NCBI GenBank assembly: GCA_026004195.1
Contig: BPIQ01000002.1
Span: forward strand, 1 to 64,000
Source: Candidatus Binatia bacterium
GTDB lineage: Bacteria > Desulfobacterota > Binatia > HRBIN30 > BPIQ01
DNA: 64,000 nt
Direction of reading: 5' to 3'
The notes below the pieces were generated by a model, which worked only from the letters and a program-made list of their open reading frames with translations, ran no database searches and was not told where the DNA came from. Each line of letters starts with the position of its first letter. Position 1 is the stretch's first letter. Positions 10,629 to 19,080 of the stretch are shown piece by piece. Both the position numbers and the translations under genes were made by a program.

Positions 10629-11876
10629 TCACACGAGCCGAAGCTCTTCCGCAGCCCGCAGCACCTTCGCGCGGATGGGCAGGCCGAACTCGCACTTCGC
10701 CTCGCAGGGAGCGGAGCACCCCGCGCAGCGGTCCGCACGCCGGGCCGGGTCGAGCTGCGCGTAGAGCCGCATGGCCTCCTTCTCGTGGCCGTAGTTCTCG
10801 AAGTACATGGCGTACCGGAGGATGTCGTCGATCGGCACGTCGTAGGGACACGCGTCCAGGCACGCCCCGCAGCCCGGCCGGCAATACTCGCGGGCCACGA
10901 GCCGGTCGTACTTTTCGAGAAGCGCCGTCTCCGACGGAGCGAGGTCTCCGCCCGAGGCGTAGAGGTACTCGTCGACCTGCTCCCGACGGCTCATCGAGAC
11001 GACCAGACCGCTCACGTGGGGGTTCGAGAGCACCCACTTGAAAGCGGCCTGCGCGAAAGACTCGCGCTCGGTGGGCGTGAACTCCGCGAGCTTCGTGTGG
11101 TAGGCACCCTTGAGCGTTTTCATGGCGACGACGCCGACACCCCGCTCGTGGGCTTCCCGGAAGATGTCGCCGAGCTCGGGCCAGTTGCGGAAGTTGTAGG
11201 CGACCATGATGACGTCGAAGCGGCCGCTGCGCACGGCGTGCCGCATGACGGTCTCGAGGTCCGGCGTGTGGCTCGAGACGCCGAGAAAGCGCACCTTCCC
11301 CTGCTCTTTCAGGCGGTCGAAGGCTTCGTGGATGTTCGGGGCCATGAGCCGGTCGATGCTGTTGACGGCGTGGATGTGGACCAGGTCGAGGTAGTCCGTG
11401 CCGAGCCTCCGCAGGCTCGCCTCCACGGCGGCGATCACCTTCGGCACGGGAGTGTCGTTCGGGAGGTGGCCGTCGGGCGTGCAGAACTTGGAGACCAAAA
11501 AGAGCTTCTCGCGCGGGAAGCCCCGGATTCCTTCGCCCAGAGCTCGCTCGGAGCCTGCCCGCGAATAGTCCGGCGAGGTGTCGAAGTAATTGATGCCTTT
11601 CTCCGCCCCGTAGCGGGCCACGGACGCGTCGCCGAGCCCCGAGCAGCCGAAGGAAATGTCGGACATGGCAAAGCCCGTCCGGCCGAGCGGGCGGTACTTT
11701 CGTACGCGGCTCTGCGTCCACTCGGGGCGGACCTCCTCGGCCTTGGGAGGATCCTTCAGGAGGAACATCTGCGTGCGGTACTTGCACCCCGCAAGGAGCC
11801 CCGCACCGCCGGCGACCCCGAGGGGAAGCGCCCTCAGGAGATCCCGCCGGGTGAAACCCTTCTTTTCGCGCGCCAT
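10629..11876 (-). CDS. Exported aldo/keto reductase with C-terminal Fe-S cluster motifs
   Basis: A 415-residue NAD(P)H-dependent oxidoreductase of the aldo/keto reductase superfamily. The N-terminus has a twin-arginine signal (FTRRDLL) followed by a hydrophobic stretch ending in the lipobox LLAGC, which suggests Tat export as a lipoprotein. The TIM-barrel part shows GINYFDTSPDYSRAGSE (catalytic Asp/Tyr), VSKFC (Lys) and LVHIHAV (His). The last 80 residues hold two cysteine sets, CRPGCGACLDACP and CAGCSAPCEAKC, typical of the ferredoxin-like subgroup. ATG at 11876 has GGAGG six bases upstream. The substrate is unknown. Confidence 0.85.
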   Translation of the reverse strand: MAREKKGFTRRDLLRALPLGVAGGAGLLAGCKYRTQMFLLKDPPKAEEVRPEWTQSRVRKYRPLGRTGFAMSDISFGCSGLGDASVARYGAEKGINYFDTSPDYSRAGSERALGEGIRGFPREKLFLVSKFCTPDGHLPNDTPVPKVIAAVEASLRRLGTDYLDLVHIHAVNSIDRLMAPNIHEAFDRLKEQGKVRFLGVSSHTPDLETVMRHAVRSGRFDVIMVAYNFRNWPELGDIFREAHERGVGVVAMKTLKGAYHTKLAEFTPTERESFAQAAFKWVLSNPHVSGLVVSMSRREQVDEYLYASGGDLAPSETALLEKYDRLVAREYCRPGCGACLDACPYDVPIDDILRYAMYFENYGHEKEAMRLYAQLDPARRADRCAGCSAPCEAKCEFGLPIRAKVLRAAEELRLV

Positions 11877-11902
11877 GGAGCCCTCCGTATTCGTGCGCCT
11901 AC

Positions 11903-11931
11903 CTCTAACAGAGTCCGGCAAATCCTTGCAA
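11903..11931 (-). promoter_or_regulatory. Putative sigma70-type promoter of the Fe-S aldo/keto reductase gene
   Basis: On the minus strand TTGCAA (11931-11926) and TTAGAG (11908-11903) are separated by 17 bases. The predicted start of transcription is about 20 bases before the ATG, and the leader contains the GGAGG ribosome site. The match is moderate. Confidence 0.4.
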
Positions 11932-12198
11932 CGAAGTGCCGGGGGGCGGCCCCGGGTCTGGCAACTCGATGCGCCGGCCGGTTCGTGGATTTGGGAGAGA
12001 CCCGGCCCTCTCGGGTCCGCTATTCCGGATGCGATCGAGCGTGTTCCCTCCGTTGTGACCGAATTCGCGATCGTAGCGCACGGGTCCGTGAAAAACTTTT
12101 TTTTGGCCAGTCGAATTGCGCGCGAAAAGCGCCCACAGAACCGGTCGTGCCGACCGCTCGCTAGCCCCCTGCGATCCGAGGCGAGAAGGCCTTGGGGC
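11932..12198. other. Intergenic stretch without recognised feature
   Basis: No open frame with protein-like composition, RNA gene or repeat is evident. An A/T tract (12091-12107) stands out from the GC-rich surroundings but has no hairpin before it. Confidence 0.5.
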
Positions 12199-12429
12199 TC
12201 ACCTGGCGAAGGCGAGCACCGGCACGGACCGCTCCGAAGCGAGAACCCGCCGGTGAGTTCTGAGGCGTTCCAGTTCGTGCAGCGTGTCCGCGGTCAAATA
12301 ACTTTCGCCACAGTTCGGGCACGTTACCACCGGCACGTTTTCGATCACCAGAAGACTCGGGCCCTTCCCGTAGCTACGGCTCAGCCTTCGCACTCTGGCC
12401 GCGGGCTTGCCACACACGTCGGACAACAA
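12199..12429 (-). pseudogene. YgiT-type zinc-finger antitoxin, probably degraded
   Basis: The reading frame encodes LLVIENVPVVTCPNCGES, the hallmark core of YgiT/MqsA-like N-terminal zinc-finger proteins, and continues to a natural-looking C-terminus. The family normally has two CxxC pairs. The second (CPNC) is intact, but in the first only the second Cys remains (SDVC), and the only upstream start is TTG at 12429. It lies directly downstream of remnants of a DUF4258-like partner, the usual toxin of such pairs. I read it as the damaged antitoxin half of an inactive module; an active protein from the TTG cannot be excluded. Confidence 0.55.
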
Positions 12430-12436
12430 AGGTTCT

Positions 12437-12709
12437 TTACGCCGACCCTAGGCCGCAAGCCCCGTAGACAGTGAGAATAACCAGGCGTCCGGCCGGGCTC
12501 AACTTGCCGCACGACCGACACTGCGGTCCGCGGCGCGCGGGCGTTGTCTACGAGACCCCGCACTCTACGGTGAGCGGGCAGTCACGCGTGCGCCGATCGC
12601 TGCTTCCGCCGCGTACCGACGAGCCTACGCGAGAGGATACACGTCTCCGCGGCTCGAGATCGGTGAGACCGTCGTCTTCGAGCATTTCCTCCTCGGCGTG
12701 ACGCGTCAT
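12437..12709 (-). pseudogene. DUF4258-family (RelE-fold-like) toxin remnant
   Basis: Pieces of a DUF4258 protein appear in different frames in the right order. The start region reads MTRHAEEEMLEDDGLT, the conserved N-terminal His motif of the family. The end reads GRLVILTVYGA (around 12450-12490), its conserved C-terminal strand, before a TAA at 12437-12439. The middle contains stops and frame changes in every frame. The order toxin then YgiT zinc finger is the standard one for this family, which supports a decayed toxin-antitoxin locus. Confidence 0.5.
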
Positions 12710-12989
12710 CCCGTCCGTCCCGCCATCCGGACGATCGCTCGCAAGCGGAATCCGGAGTCCGTACGGACGAACAGGGCAAGCCGGACCCATCCTCTCGGGC
12801 CTCGAGCGTGATCCGTCTGAAGCTGCATGGATCGCCAACCTCAAGCATCGAGTCCAGCGGCTGCCCGAGTACTCCACGGCCGTCGCAAAGCGAAATGACC
12901 TTCGCGCAGGCTTTTCCCCGCACGAGCATACTCCGCGCGATGGGCGGACTAGCCCACGGACGACCTTTCGGGCGCGGCCGGACGGCCCA
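12710..12989. other. Non-coding or eroded stretch
   Basis: Several open frames cross this segment on both strands but none has recognisable motifs or a ribosome site. It may be further eroded sequence between the toxin remnant and the amine oxidase gene. Confidence 0.4.
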
Positions 12990-14888
12990 TCAACGGTGGC
13001 AGCGGCCGAGTTTTTCCTGCGGCGGGACATCGAGGGCCGGATTGCGGTCGAAAAAGCCGTAGGGCTGCAGCAGAAAGCCCGTGTACTCGACGGGCATGAC
13101 AGGCCAGTCCTCGGGCCTCGGGATGTGAGTCACTCCGAAGGTGTACCAGAGGACGACGTCGCGGTTCTCGAGCGGGCGGTTGCGGGCCTGGTAGGCGGGA
13201 AGGCCCGCGCCGCCGGGGTGCTGGTTGGGGCTGTCTCCGGCCGCGGCCAGCTCCTCGGGGTCGTACGCCGTGACCCAGAGGTTGTGCCGGGCGAAAGCCG
13301 CCCTGCGCGCCACGCTCGAGTCCTCGCGCGCGAAAAGCCGCGGGGCGACGAGCGGGAAGAGACGGTACGCGACCGGGCTTCCCAGCCGGTTGCGGACGTT
13401 GGGGTTGACGATCTTCCAGAAGCGTCCCCTCGAGGGGTCCACGTCGCGCCGCGCCTGCGCTTCGCTCGCAAGGAGCGTCTCGCGCGCCGAGAAGGCGTTC
13501 CCGTGCGGGTTTCTCTCGTCGGGCAGCCGCTCGACGTCCACCTCGTAGACCGAGTTCTCCTCGCCGTCGACGTCGAAATCGAGCCGGAAGTTGAAGAGGT
13601 GCTGGTGGTTCGGGGCGGCAAGACGCGGGGCGACGAGCGGCGCGCACTCGGGGACCACGCCTTCGGGCACGGCCGAGGTCTGCACGATCCCGGTGAGCTT
13701 CACCTGGAGCTCCAGCGTGCCGTCCAGGTAGAAGTACCAGAAAAACCCGTACTCGTAGTTCCCCACGGTGTGGATCGAGCTCACGACGAGCCGCCGCGAG
13801 CGCCGCACCTCGGTCGTGCCCGAGTGCAGGTCCACGTGCTTCCAGAGAATGCCGAAGTCCTCTTCGTGCATGCAGATGGCGTTCGGGATCGTGAAGGGCG
13901 TGCCGTCGAAGTTCGCGAAGGTGGCGTCGAAGTAGTGGATCACGCCGAGGCAGTCGCAACCGAGGCGGAGCGAATTGGTCAGGTGCCCGATCCCCATCTC
14001 GCCCGCGTCGAAGACGCTCTTCCAGTAGTGCATGGGGCTCGTGTCCCCGTAGGGCACGACCATCTCGGCGAGCGCGGCGCGGTGGAGGATCTTCCGCTCG
14101 CGGCCGCCGTCGTCGTACGTCACGGTGTGGAGGACGAGACCCTGCGTCGGGTGGAGCGAGACCCGAAACCGCCACTTCTGCCACCGGACTTCCCTGCCCT
14201 CCACGCGGAAGCTCGGCCCCGCGGGCTGGGTGATCTCGAGCGGAGCCAGGTCTTCTCGAAGCTTTCCCACGTCTTCGGGCCGGTAGTTTCCCGGCTCGGG
14301 CGGAAGCGGGACGACGCCGTGGTCTTCGACGCGGATCACCCGTTTTCGGGTGAGGTCGACGTAGGCGATCACCCCCTCGACGGGCCGGGCGTAGCCGTTG
14401 TCCTCGCGGAAGGTGCGCACGTAGGAGAGGGCCCGGAGGATTCGCGTGCCGGGCTCCGCCCCTTCGGGCGGGAACCCGCCTGTGACCCAGGGGTCGATCT
14501 GCACGAGCTCGAAGTTCTCGATGCCGCGCTTGCGGAGAGCCGCCCGCCACTCCGGGTTCTCGCGGACCAGGGCGATGGCCTCGAGAAAGTCGAGGAACGA
14601 GAGGTGCACCTGCCCCTCGGTGACCCTGCGGAAGGAGACGAGCGCTTGCGAGGAAAGGTCCGCGACGGCAATCCAACCGCCCGCCTCGGGGTCGTAGGCG
14701 ACAGCTCGCGCTCTTCGCGGGATGCTTTCTCCCCGCTCGTGGGAAGCCAGTTCTTTTTTCGTGGGCTCGTCGAGGACGATCGAGCAAAAACGCGTCCTCT
14801 CGCCGACTTTTCCTGCTTCTTTCAGGATCTCGACGGCGCGCGAGATCTCTTCGGCCGAAAGCGGTTCGAGCGGGTGCGGAACGGTCAT
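12990..14888 (-). CDS. Copper-containing primary amine oxidase
   Basis: Oxidises primary amines to aldehydes with release of ammonia and hydrogen peroxide, using copper and a tyrosine-derived topaquinone. The cofactor site T-x-x-N-Y-(D/E) is present as TVGNYE, the catalytic base Asp lies in FDAGEMG, and copper-ligand histidines are visible in HQHLF and GVTHIPRPEDWPVMP. The product of about 632 residues has the normal family size and no signal peptide, so it is likely cytoplasmic as in soil bacteria using tyramine or phenethylamine. ATG at 14888 has GAGGAG about nine bases upstream. It stands alone between two long gaps. Confidence 0.93.
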   Translation of the reverse strand: MTVPHPLEPLSAEEISRAVEILKEAGKVGERTRFCSIVLDEPTKKELASHERGESIPRRARAVAYDPEAGGWIAVADLSSQALVSFRRVTEGQVHLSFLDFLEAIALVRENPEWRAALRKRGIENFELVQIDPWVTGGFPPEGAEPGTRILRALSYVRTFREDNGYARPVEGVIAYVDLTRKRVIRVEDHGVVPLPPEPGNYRPEDVGKLREDLAPLEITQPAGPSFRVEGREVRWQKWRFRVSLHPTQGLVLHTVTYDDGGRERKILHRAALAEMVVPYGDTSPMHYWKSVFDAGEMGIGHLTNSLRLGCDCLGVIHYFDATFANFDGTPFTIPNAICMHEEDFGILWKHVDLHSGTTEVRRSRRLVVSSIHTVGNYEYGFFWYFYLDGTLELQVKLTGIVQTSAVPEGVVPECAPLVAPRLAAPNHQHLFNFRLDFDVDGEENSVYEVDVERLPDERNPHGNAFSARETLLASEAQARRDVDPSRGRFWKIVNPNVRNRLGSPVAYRLFPLVAPRLFAREDSSVARRAAFARHNLWVTAYDPEELAAAGDSPNQHPGGAGLPAYQARNRPLENRDVVLWYTFGVTHIPRPEDWPVMPVEYTGFLLQPYGFFDRNPALDVPPQEKLGRCHR

Positions 14889-15191
14889 AAGGCGTTCTCC
14901 TCGAGTCACAAGGTCCTGCCACCGAGCTTCACGAGCGGGCGACACCGCGGCACGGCGTCGGCGAAGCGCCGTCGTTCCGGTACGTGCGGTCGTCGGCGCT
15001 CCGACGCGCGGGGTCCTCGATGCGTGTTTCCCGAGGCAGGAACACGCGTCTCCTTACCGCGGCAGAGCCGAGAGAGGTGCAGGCCGGTCGGAACCTGGGC
15101 TGGGCGTGCACCGTGGCCGGGAAGAACTCGGCAGGTTCCCGATAGGGTGTGCTCCCTTTTTTTTGCCGGTTTCGAGCCGACACGGACCTTC
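14889..15191. other. Intergenic region upstream of amine oxidase
   Basis: About 300 bases without a gene. It holds a GC-rich inverted repeat (around 14952-14975) and an eight-T run (15157-15166), but no convincing promoter or terminator. Confidence 0.4.
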
Positions 15192-15638
15192 TCACGACCC
15201 CTCCGGAAGGTCGACGTTGTCGTAGCGCTGCCATTCGAGCACGACGACCCGGTCGCAGATGAGCCAGCGCCCCTCGCGCCGCTCGAGCCGGTCGATGTAA
15301 CGGACGCCGACGACCATCTGCCGGTAGCTGCCTTCTTCCACGAGCTGGTGGTACGCGATCGCGTACGTCTCGCTGCGCGCCCGGTCGCCCTGGATGTCGA
15401 CGAGCTGGTTCCCGATGAAGTGCATCGTGCTCTCGTAGCGCATCATGCGCTCGCGCAGCGCCTCGAGCGCCGCCCCGATCGGGCCCTCGCCGAGGGCCCC
15501 CTTGTACGTCGCGTCCGGCGCGAAGCACGAGGCCACGAGATCGATGTCCCTCCGGTCCACGCCGTGCGCGTAACGCTGGAGAAGGTCCTGGATAGCGGCG
15601 CGGTCGGCCAGCGCCCGTACGGTTTCTTCGAAGTTCAC
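15192..15638 (-). CDS. SnoaL-like (NTF2-fold) protein
   Basis: A 148-residue alpha/beta-barrel protein. The N-terminus (ALADRAAIQDLLQRYAHGVD, then DIDLVASCFAPDATY) is the standard SnoaL-like start with a conserved Asp/Tyr pocket, and the middle contains HFIGNQLVDIQGDRA. Members act as small isomerases, dehydratases or hydrolases in aromatic, steroid or polyketide metabolism; the substrate is unknown here. GTG at 15638 has GGAGG six bases upstream. The next gene upstream, beyond a REP cluster, is an SDR, a frequent partner. It is unrelated in detail to the second SnoaL protein at 57.1 kb. Confidence 0.8.
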   Translation of the reverse strand: MNFEETVRALADRAAIQDLLQRYAHGVDRRDIDLVASCFAPDATYKGALGEGPIGAALEALRERMMRYESTMHFIGNQLVDIQGDRARSETYAIAYHQLVEEGSYRQMVVGVRYIDRLERREGRWLICDRVVVLEWQRYDNVDLPEGS

Positions 15639-15671
15639 CCTACCCTCCGTTCCCTTCGTGCCCCCGCCCCC

Positions 15672-15834
15672 GGACGCGACGGAGCGCGTCCCTCCGGGTG
15701 CGTCGTTTCGCCCAACGAATCGGAGGGCCACGCTCTGTCGTGGCCGTCGTCGTGCATGGCGGGAACGTCGGTCCCCGGGCACGAACGGCCGCGTGGATTC
15801 CCCTCCCCGCCCCCGGACGCGACGGAGCGCGTCC
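15672..15834 (-). repeat. REP-like palindrome cluster 2
   Basis: Type A hairpins at 15672-15691 and 15815-15834 with a type B hairpin at 15726-15745 between them. The whole block is almost identical to 18426-18589 and 20008-20171, with the same 54-base A-to-B and about 144-base A-to-A distances. The CGGAG heads lie on the minus strand. Confidence 0.88.
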
Positions 15835-15858
15835 CTCGGGATGCGTCGGAGCGCGTCA

Positions 15859-16605
15859 TCACAGATAGCCTCCTCCGCTCGGACTCAGCACCTGCCCGGT
15901 GCAAAACCCGGCCTCGTCCGAAAGAAAAAAAAGGCAAGCCGCGGCGACTTCCTCGGGGGTCCCCATCCGGGGGATGGGATTCCGCTCGACGCTCTTCTCC
16001 AGGATTTCCCGCGGCACGCCGGACTTCGCAAGAAGCGGCGTGTCGACGATTCCCGGCGCCACCACGTTCACCGTCACGCCGCGCGGGGCGAACTCCTGCG
16101 CGAGGGACTTCGCGAGTCCCACGAGCCCCGCCTTGGCCGCCGCGTAGTGGGCGAGCCCCACGCCTCCCCGGAGCCCCCCGACCGAGCCGACGAACACGAT
16201 CCGGCCGAAGCCGGCTCCGACCATATCCGGGAGGCAGGCCCGCGCGACGTGGAACGCCCCCTTCAGGTGCACGGCGAGCATGCGGTCCCAGTCTTCCTCG
16301 CGCATCTCGAGAAACGGCGCGAAGCCGGCGATGCCGGCGCTGTGCACGAGAAACGAGACCGCGCCGAGGGCTTCCCGCGTGCGTTCGGCGGCTCGCTCCA
16401 CCTCGCCGCGCCGGCTCACGTCGACGCGCAGGGGAAGGACTTCGCACCCCTTACCCCGGAGCTCCGCGGAGAGCCCGCGCGCCGCGTCTTCTTGCACATC
16501 CCAAACGGAAACGCGCACCCCGGCGTCGGCGAGCCGGCGCACCACCGCCGCCCCGATTCCGGACGCGCCGCCGGTCACCACGGCAGTTTTCCCTTCGAAC
16601 GACAC
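15859..16605 (-). CDS. Short-chain dehydrogenase/reductase (FabG-like)
   Basis: A classical SDR of 248 residues acting on an alcohol/ketone with NAD(P)H. It has the nucleotide motif TGGASGIG, an NxAG-equivalent HSAGIAG, catalytic Ser in FVGSVGG and Y-x3-K as YAAAK, followed by the PG motif VNVVAPGIVDTPLL. GTG at 16605 gives the usual N-terminus (VSFEGKTAVVTGGASGIG) but has no clear ribosome site; a TTG at 16644 would add 13 residues. The substrate is not predictable. Confidence 0.87.
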   Translation of the reverse strand: MSFEGKTAVVTGGASGIGAAVVRRLADAGVRVSVWDVQEDAARGLSAELRGKGCEVLPLRVDVSRRGEVERAAERTREALGAVSFLVHSAGIAGFAPFLEMREEDWDRMLAVHLKGAFHVARACLPDMVGAGFGRIVFVGSVGGLRGGVGLAHYAAAKAGLVGLAKSLAQEFAPRGVTVNVVAPGIVDTPLLAKSGVPREILEKSVERNPIPRMGTPEEVAAACLFFLSDEAGFCTGQVLSPSGGGYL

Positions 16606-16793
16606 GAGGGATTCGACTTTTTCTCGAAAACCCCCGCATTGCAATCCGCACGCAGGCGGGCGGACACCCGGAGCGAGACCGGGTCGGACCGCGAAACAGG
16701 AGGAAAGAGATTCCCGGCCCCGGAAAACCCGGAACCCGCCCCGCCCGGCCCGGATGCTTGCGCCGCCCCGTTCTTTCTGGCTATTCAGGCTAT

Positions 16794-17093
16794 GTGAAAC
16801 AAGCCAAGATATCCGACCTGAAAAATCAGCTCAGCCGCTATCTGGACCTCGTGCGCAAGGGCGAGACGGTGCGAGTTTTCGACCGTAACCGGCCCGTGGC
16901 CGACATCGTCCCGATCGAGCGAGGAAGGAAAAGTGCGCACGGCGAAGACGACCCGCTTCTCGACGTGATGGAGCGAAAGGGGCTCGTCCGGCGGGGAACC
17001 GGGCGGATCGCCCCCGAGATCCTCCGGAACAATCCTCGCGGCGAGCCGTGCGGGGTTCTCGAGGCCCTTCTCGAGGAGCGAAGGCGGCGGTGA
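16794..17093 (+). CDS. Phd/YefM-type antitoxin
   Basis: A 99-residue antitoxin of a type II toxin-antitoxin pair. The N-terminus (VKQAKISDLKNQLSRYLDLV) followed by RKGETVRVFDRNRPVADIVP is the Phd/YefM DNA-binding fold. The C-terminal part is acidic and basic and would wrap the toxin. GTG at 16794 matches the usual start position of the family. Its stop overlaps the toxin start as GTGA, so the two are coupled, and the pair is expected to repress its own promoter. Confidence 0.88.
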   Translation: MKQAKISDLKNQLSRYLDLVRKGETVRVFDRNRPVADIVPIERGRKSAHGEDDPLLDVMERKGLVRRGTGRIAPEILRNNPRGEPCGVLEALLEERRRR

Positions 17094-17524
17094 AGTTCTG
17101 GGACTCGTCGGCCATCGTACCTCTGGTCGTCGCGGAAGCGTCGAGCTCGCGATGTCGTGCGTGGCTCCGTGCCGACCCCGCGCTCCTCGTCTGGGCCCTG
17201 GCCCCCACGGAAGTCGTCTCGGCACTGTGTCGAAAACGACGCGAGGGCAGGCTCGACGACCGGACGTTCCGCGCCGCCAAGGAGCGCCTCGCCAGACTCG
17301 AACGGGCATGGAACGAAGTGGCGTACTACGACGGCGTACGCGCCCGCGCGCGACGGCTCCTCGAGGTGCACCCTCTCGGCGCCGCGGACGCCCTCCACCT
17401 CGCCGCGGCTCTCGTCGCGGTCGAGGAGCGGACCGACATCCTGGATTTCGTCACGTTCGACGAACGGCTCGCGGAAGCGGCGGAAAAGGAAGGCTTTCGC
17501 GTGTTGCCGGGGAGCCCACCCTGA
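17090..17524 (+). CDS. VapC-like PIN-domain toxin
   Basis: A 144-residue PIN-domain ribonuclease, expected to cleave RNA when freed from its antitoxin. Conserved acidic residues are visible: Asp in VKFWDSSAIVP, Glu in PTEVVSALCR, Asp in LGAADALHLAAA and Asp in FVTFDERLAEAA. The length is normal and the frame intact, so the module looks functional, unlike the decayed pair at 12.2-12.7 kb. The start GTG at 17090 overlaps the antitoxin stop by four bases. Confidence 0.9.
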   Translation: MKFWDSSAIVPLVVAEASSSRCRAWLRADPALLVWALAPTEVVSALCRKRREGRLDDRTFRAAKERLARLERAWNEVAYYDGVRARARRLLEVHPLGAADALHLAAALVAVEERTDILDFVTFDERLAEAAEKEGFRVLPGSPP

Positions 17525-17637
17525 GCTTTCCCGGGGGCGCCGGCTCCCCGGGATCGACGCGTGAAAGACCGCGGTACGCCCGCCCCGGGCACTTTCCCAG
17601 GGCCGAGGAGGAGCGCCGGCAGGGGTAGTCAGGCGCG

Positions 17638-17666
17638 TTGTGGGCCCTTCGTCCCGGGAGTAGAAT
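17638..17666 (+). promoter_or_regulatory. Putative promoter of small secreted-protein gene
   Basis: TTGTGG (17638-17643) and TAGAAT (17661-17666) are separated by 17 bases. The expected transcription start is only a few bases before the ATG at 17681. Confidence 0.4.
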
Positions 17667-17680
17667 CGCGCCTGCCTCCA

Positions 17681-18010
17681 ATGGTGCCTCGGGTCGTCGT
17701 CGCTATCGTGTTCCTCCTCGCCTGGGAAACCGGATCGGTCTCCTTTTCCCACGCCCTGCCCCGGCCCGAGGGTGCGGTGACGGCGACGGTCGTACTGCCG
17801 GAGGCGTGGGGCCCGCCGAGTTTCGACTCGACCGTCGAGAAAAAACCCGAAGCCCGGCCCGGCCCGCTCCTGCCTCTTCGGACGAGCCCCGAAGCTCCGC
17901 CGGCGATGCAGGAGACCGGGAAGAGAACCGACCGGCTCGTCCGCCGGACCTCGTACCGGCCGCGCCGCCGGCTCGCGAAGCCGCGGCCGGGCGACGACGT
18001 TCCCGACTGA
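17681..18010 (+). CDS. Small hypothetical protein with signal-like N-terminus
   Basis: A product of about 109 residues, not recognised. The N-terminus MVPRVVVAIVFLLAWETGSV resembles a signal peptide. The rest is rich in Pro, Glu, Arg and Lys and probably disordered, ending in a basic tail. A promoter-like TTGTGG/TAGAAT pair lies directly upstream, which favours a real gene, but there is no strong ribosome site. The protein has no partner nearby. Confidence 0.4.
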   Translation: MVPRVVVAIVFLLAWETGSVSFSHALPRPEGAVTATVVLPEAWGPPSFDSTVEKKPEARPGPLLPLRTSPEAPPAMQETGKRTDRLVRRTSYRPRRRLAKPRPGDDVPD

Positions 18011-18140
18011 GAAAGCCGAAGCCGCCCTTCTTTCGAGCGGGAGTGGCGGCCGGGCGTACCTCACGCCACTCGTGCGCCGTCCGCGCGGCCGCCGCTTTCC
18101 GAGCGCAGTCGTTTCCCTTCTTTCCTTCGGGAGCGTAGAC

Positions 18141-18368
18141 ATGACCATCGAGAAAGAGAAAGCACCCGGCGAAGCCGGTTCCGTATCGCGCTCGCGCGAA
18201 CAAGAGCGAGCCACGAGAGCGACGAGGGTGGCGTCCGGTCACCGGACGCCTGCGGCGTCGGACGCGGAAGAAAAACCGTCCGGCGCGGTCGTTCTCGCAC
18301 GGATCGTACTCTATTTGATCTTCCTGCCGGCCATCGCACTCTACATCATCGGCCTGCTTTTCCGGTGA
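18141..18368 (+). CDS. Small hypothetical single-TM protein
   Basis: 75 residues, not recognised. The first 45 are charged and low-complexity (MTIEKEKAPGEAGSVSR). The last 26 form one hydrophobic helix (VVLARIVLYLIFLPAIALYI) ending in Arg, so it is probably a tail-anchored membrane protein. GGGAGCG lies about eight bases before the ATG. The REP cluster begins about 60 bases after its stop. Confidence 0.45.
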   Translation: MTIEKEKAPGEAGSVSRSREQERATRATRVASGHRTPAASDAEEKPSGAVVLARIVLYLIFLPAIALYIIGLLFR

Positions 18369-18425
18369 GGAACGCACCGGGGAGGCACGCCCGCGACGTC
18401 CAACCAGGCCGCCCGCCGCCCCCCC

Positions 18426-18908
18426 GGACGCGACGGAGCGCGTCCCTCCGGGTGCGTCGTTTCGCCCAACGAATCGGAGGGCCACGCTCTGTCGTGGCCG
18501 TCGTCGTGCATTGCGGGAACGTCGGTCCCCGGGCACGAACGGCCGCGTGGATTCCCCTCCCCGCCTCCCGGACGCGACGGAGCGCGTCCCTCCGGGTGCG
18601 GCCGCGGTCGTCGATCATTCGCATATCGGTCGTCCAATGCCGGCGCCCGTGTTCATCCCCGCCGCCCCCCCGGACGCGACGGAGCGCGTCCCTCCGCGTG
18701 GCCGTGGTCGTCGGAGGGACCCGCTTTCTAGGGTCCGTGTTCGCGCTTGCTGTGAACGTCGATCCGCCACCGCCCCCCCGGACGCGACGGAGCGCGTCCC
18801 TCCGCGTGGCCGTGGTCGCTCGGAGGGACCCGCTTTCTAGGGTCCGTGTTCGCGCTTGCCGCGAACGTCGATCCGCCCACCGCCCCCCGGACGCGACGGA
18901 GCGCGTCC
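18426..18908 (-). repeat. REP-like palindrome cluster 3
   Basis: Largest cluster: perfect type A hairpins at 18426, 18570, 18672, 18780 and 18889 (20 bases each), type B at 18480-18499 and type C at 18717-18736 and 18826-18845. Spacing is regular: A to B 54 bases, B to next A 90, A to C 45 or 46. The unit A-C-A is present twice in tandem. All CGGAG heads are on the minus strand. Confidence 0.9.
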
Positions 18909-18930
18909 CTCCGCCCCGGGTCCGTGCCGA

Positions 18931-19080
18931 TCAGCGGCCGGAATGTCCTCGTTTCAGGAGCAGGGCCGGCGACCTCTTGAGGTCCTGCATAACGGGATCC
19001 ACGACAATTCCCACGGACTGCAGGGAAACGACTCCGAGGAGAGGCTGGGTACGTTCGCAGCGATCCGCACACCGGCACGC
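18931..19080 (-). pseudogene. Remnant of a retropepsin-like (clan AA) aspartic protease
   Basis: One minus-strand frame reads PLLGVVSLQSVGIVVDP and continues SPALLL to a TGA at 18931, which matches the C-terminal part of small bacterial clan AA aspartic proteases (usually LLG-x-x-x-LE-x-LGL-x-VDP). No active-site DTGA motif can be found upstream in any frame, so only the 3' end remains. It lies between REP clusters 3 and 4. Confidence 0.35.

Noticed and set aside
12710-12989. Minus-strand open frame of about 115-160 codons across this gap
   Set aside because: Composition and lack of a ribosome site or motif do not support a gene; part of it runs through the toxin remnant.
18426-18908. CRISPR array
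   Set aside because: The repeats are palindromic, only 20 bases, and the intervals are themselves repeated sequence of several lengths, not unique spacers; no cas genes are seen.
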